The position numbers were made by a program, and so were the translations under genes. Shown here in pieces: positions 4,827 to 6,707 of a DNA stretch of 6,707 nucleotides (the first letter of the stretch is position 1; every line of letters starts with the position of its first letter). The stretch comes from JAFGED01 sp964551295 (GTDB lineage: Bacteria; Chloroflexota; Anaerolineae; B4-G1), in NCBI GenBank assembly GCA_964551295.1, contig CAZKDJ010000216.1, positions 1-6,707 of the forward strand, in the 5' to 3' direction. Below the pieces are notes generated by a model that worked only from the letters and a program-made list of their open reading frames with translations, was not told the origin of the DNA and ran no database searches.

Positions 4827-6593
4827 TCATTCCTTTCCCGGTTCGTCTTGGCCAAGCCTCAGGCGGGCGACGTCGTCATCGCTTCCTGCCGGCCGGATGT
4901 CCTGCACGTTCAATTGAAGCCGCCTCTGGTTGTTCCACTCATTGACCTCCAGATGGTAGACGAGGTCGATGTGATCAGGCAGTTTATTGGCCCAGTCCCC
5001 CTGCCGGAAGGCGATGGCGTCCCACTTGGACCAGCCATCCGAAAGCGTCAATTTGAGGTGTTTTCCATCGTTACCTACCGCTCGGTGTCCTACGACGCGG
5101 ACGTTTTTGCTGAGCAACAGGGGGTGGGGATTCGCATAGCCACAGGGCTCCAACCTGGACAACTCCCCTTGCAGGTCCCACGACATCTGCGAAAGCTCAA
5201 CCTCTGCGTCTATGCTCACACTGGGCGTCAGCTCGACGTCGGCCAGTTGCTCGGCAGCCTGCTTTCGCAATCTGTGGGCGAGTTCGTCCAGGTCGTCGTT
5301 TGCGACGGTGAAACCCGCCGCGGCGGCGTGTCCGCCGTGTTGAATCAGCAGGTCACTGCACTTGTCGAGTGCCTCGGTGATGTGGAACTCGGGGATAGAG
5401 CGGGCGGAACCGCGACTGACCTTCTTTTTCACCTCGACCACGGCGGCGGGCCGGTAGAACTCGTCGACTAGGCGGCTGGCGGCCAGGCCCACGATGCCGG
5501 CCGAAAAGTCGGGCGAGGCGGCAAAGAGCAGCGGGGTGTCGTCTCCTCCTTGCAAGGCCAGTTGGCGGGCCTGTTCTTGAGTTTCTGACGTCAGTTGCTG
5601 GCGCTTGCGGTTGAGTTGTCCCAGTTTGCTGGCCAGATGTTCTGCCTCGGCGGGGTAGGTTGTCTCCAGGAGTTGGTAGGCGGTCTTGGCGTGGGCCATC
5701 CGGCCGGCGGCGTTGAGGCGGGGGGCCAGCGCATAACCGATGGTGGTGGCATCTACCTTGCCGGGTTGAAGGCCAGCCTGTCGGCACAGGGCATCGATTC
5801 CAGGGCGTTCCATACGGTTAAGGCAAGCCAATCCACGGTGCACCAGCGCGCGGTTCTCTCCCAGAAGAGGCACCAGGTCGGCTACGGTTCCCAGGGCGAC
5901 CAGATCCAAGAGATCCTCTTCTTCCAGGCTCACGTCCCGTGCGACCGCCGGCGTTTGGCGGTGACTGAGGAAGAGGGCCTGGGCGAGTTTGTACGCCACG
6001 CCCACCCCGGCCAGCTCGTTGAACGGATAGCGATTATCGGCTCGTTTGGGATCGATCACGGCGATCGTGTCCGGCAACTCTGGGCCGACGGAATGATGGT
6101 CGGTGACGATGACGTCCAGTCCCAATCGGTTAGCGTGGGCGACCTCCTCCAGCGAGCGGATGCCGCAATCCACCGTCACAACGACGCGAGCGCCGCTGTG
6201 CGCCAACTGAGTCAGCACCCTCTTGTGCAGGCCATAGCCCTCGTCCGCGCGGTGGGGGATGTAGGGGCGCACCTGGCCGCCAAATGCCCGCAGGGTCTGG
6301 ACGAGGAGCGCTGTGGCGGTGACACCATCGGTATCAAAGTCGCCGTACACGACGATGGACTCACCGGCGCGCAATGCCTGCCGCAGTCGGGTGACGGCGG
6401 TGTTCATTCCTCCGATGGCAAAGGGATTCGACTCGTGGCCTGCGTTGTTGAGGAAGGCTGACACGTCATCGGGATCGGTTAGACCGCGGTTGTAGAGCAC
6501 CTGCACGATGATGGGGTGCAGGTGTGAGAAGCGAGCAACGTGGCTGGGTGGAGCAGGAGGGGCGACTTGCCAACGTTTTTGGTGTAAGGTCAT
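4827..6593 (-). CDS. recJ: Single-stranded-DNA-specific exonuclease RecJ
   Basis: The product is 588 residues from the ATG at 6593, the usual RecJ length. The DHH phosphoesterase core is complete: motif I YGDFDTDG (about 83-90; D85, D87, D89), motif II VDCG (141-144), motif III DHH (165-167), and motif IV GTVADLVPL (about 235-243, D239). RLNAAGRM (292-299) and GIVGLAASRL (366-375) follow, then the DHHA1 motif GGHAAAAGF (420-428), which contacts the substrate end. An OB-like domain occupies about 455-570. Motif I has Phe and Thr where GDYDADG is common; both are mild changes that keep all metal-binding Asp residues. RecJ degrades single-stranded DNA 5' to 3' with Mn/Mg in the cytoplasm, acting in recombination, mismatch and base-excision repair. 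The frame runs open to 6683, but that extension (MRSTRACGAHGR...) is translated tandem repeat and not RecJ-like. GAAGGA lies 11 bases before the chosen ATG, slightly far. It is the first visible gene of the minus-strand cluster. Confidence 0.95.
   Translation of the reverse strand: MTLHQKRWQVAPPAPPSHVARFSHLHPIIVQVLYNRGLTDPDDVSAFLNNAGHESNPFAIGGMNTAVTRLRQALRAGESIVVYGDFDTDGVTATALLVQTLRAFGGQVRPYIPHRADEGYGLHKRVLTQLAHSGARVVVTVDCGIRSLEEVAHANRLGLDVIVTDHHSVGPELPDTIAVIDPKRADNRYPFNELAGVGVAYKLAQALFLSHRQTPAVARDVSLEEEDLLDLVALGTVADLVPLLGENRALVHRGLACLNRMERPGIDALCRQAGLQPGKVDATTIGYALAPRLNAAGRMAHAKTAYQLLETTYPAEAEHLASKLGQLNRKRQQLTSETQEQARQLALQGGDDTPLLFAASPDFSAGIVGLAASRLVDEFYRPAAVVEVKKKVSRGSARSIPEFHITEALDKCSDLLIQHGGHAAAAGFTVANDDLDELAHRLRKQAAEQLADVELTPSVSIDAEVELSQMSWDLQGELSRLEPCGYANPHPLLLSKNVRVVGHRAVGNDGKHLKLTLSDGWSKWDAIAFRQGDWANKLPDHIDLVYHLEVNEWNNQRRLQLNVQDIRPAGSDDDVARLRLGQDEPGKE
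4831..4836 (-). promoter_or_regulatory. Shine-Dalgarno AAAGGA deciding the epimerase GTG start
   Basis: AAAGGA on the minus strand lies five bases before the GTG at 4825 and is embedded in the last codons of recJ (stop 4829-4827). It supports translational coupling to recJ and the GTG start over the upstream ATG at 4855. Confidence 0.65.
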
Positions 6594-6621
6594 TGTGGGT
6601 TGCGTCCTTCTTGTTGATTGG

Positions 6622-6633
6622 AGCAGTTCTGCT
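6622..6633. promoter_or_regulatory. Short inverted repeat upstream of recJ (possible operator)
   Basis: AGCAG-TT-CTGCT is a 12-base near-palindrome 28 bases upstream of the recJ ATG, where an operator or promoter element could lie. It does not match the LexA boxes I know (CGAAC-N4-GTTCG or CTGT-N8-ACAG). A symmetric 5-bp arm can occur by chance, so this is a weak call. I saw no convincing -35/-10 pair in 6594-6638. Confidence 0.25.
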
Positions 6634-6638
6634 AAGGC

Positions 6639-6707
6639 GTGCTCCGCACGCCCGTGTGCTCCGCACGCCCGTGTGCTCCGCACGCCCGTGTGCTCCGCAC
6701 GCCCGTG
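6639..6707. repeat. 17-bp tandem repeat, four copies, running off the window edge
   Basis: The unit GTGCTCCGCACGCCCGT is repeated perfectly at 6639-6655, 6656-6672, 6673-6689 and 6690-6706, with the next unit beginning at 6707. Each unit contains two small dyads, GTGC-TCC-GCAC and CACG-CC-CGTG, so single strands could fold into alternating hairpins. There are no spacers, so it is not a CRISPR array. It lies just upstream of recJ and could affect its promoter, or mark an assembly edge. The true copy number is unknown because the array is cut by the window. Confidence 0.9.

Noticed and set aside
4319..4945. 208-codon plus-strand frame antisense to the epimerase and recJ end
   Set aside because: It crosses the boundary of two well-supported minus-strand genes, and its composition looks like a reverse-frame translation (runs of V and G).
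5595..6461. 288-codon plus-strand frame antisense to recJ
   Set aside because: It is a shadow of a GC-rich gene. RecJ on the minus strand has every family motif, and the plus-strand product shows no recognisable motif or ribosome site.
6594..6683. 30-residue N-terminal extension of RecJ
   Set aside because: It is translated from the tandem repeat and a short leader, and has no similarity to RecJ N-termini. The ATG at 6593 begins a normal one.
6639..6707. CRISPR array
   Set aside because: The 17-bp units are directly adjacent with no spacers, and no cas gene is present.

Overview
The window looks like a piece of a GC-rich bacterial chromosome, most plausibly from the Chloroflexota (Anaerolineae/Caldilineae-like). 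This is an inference. It rests on the GC-rich coding bias, a surface glycosidase with a long Thr/Pro 'PTPTPT' stalk, an AATCTCC-type heptamer repeat that I associate with such genomes, and short GC-rich palindromic and tandem repeats between genes. There is no rRNA, tRNA, CRISPR array, transposase or phage gene. All genes except the partial one at the left edge appear intact.

Layout. On the + strand (1-1092) are the last 51 codons of an aldo/keto reductase, then a complete PAP2-type membrane phosphatase with a TTG start. These converge on a minus-strand cluster, and a 7-bp-stem palindrome sits in the 54-nt gap between the converging genes. Reading leftward, the minus-strand cluster (6593 to 1147) contains recJ, a UDP-glucuronate 4-epimerase-like SDR, a secreted and membrane-anchored clan GH-A glycosidase, a 53-residue membrane protein ending in a CLSC (CXXC) motif, and a NapH/NosR-like polyferredoxin. 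Junction spacings, using the starts I prefer, are 1 nt, a 4-nt ATGA overlap, 3 nt and 20 nt. This is the signature of one translationally coupled operon.

How the genes may work together. The epimerase and glycosidase suggest uronic-acid-containing cell-surface polysaccharide supply and trimming. The small CXXC protein and polyferredoxin look like a two-part membrane redox module that moves electrons or reducing equivalents. RecJ is a housekeeping 5'-3' single-strand exonuclease that probably lends its promoter to the operon. No functional link between these three parts can be shown from sequence alone.

The most useful new points are the small CXXC gene at 1992-2153, which is easily missed because it is short and overlapped by an over-extended polyferredoxin ORF, and four corrected start sites (recJ, epimerase, glycosidase, polyferredoxin). 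Two repeat features also stand out: a heptamer repeat that forms the n-region of the glycosidase signal peptide, and a 17-bp tandem repeat upstream of recJ that runs off the window edge. I did not find a convincing wholly new system. The CXXC/polyferredoxin pair is the best candidate for follow-up.
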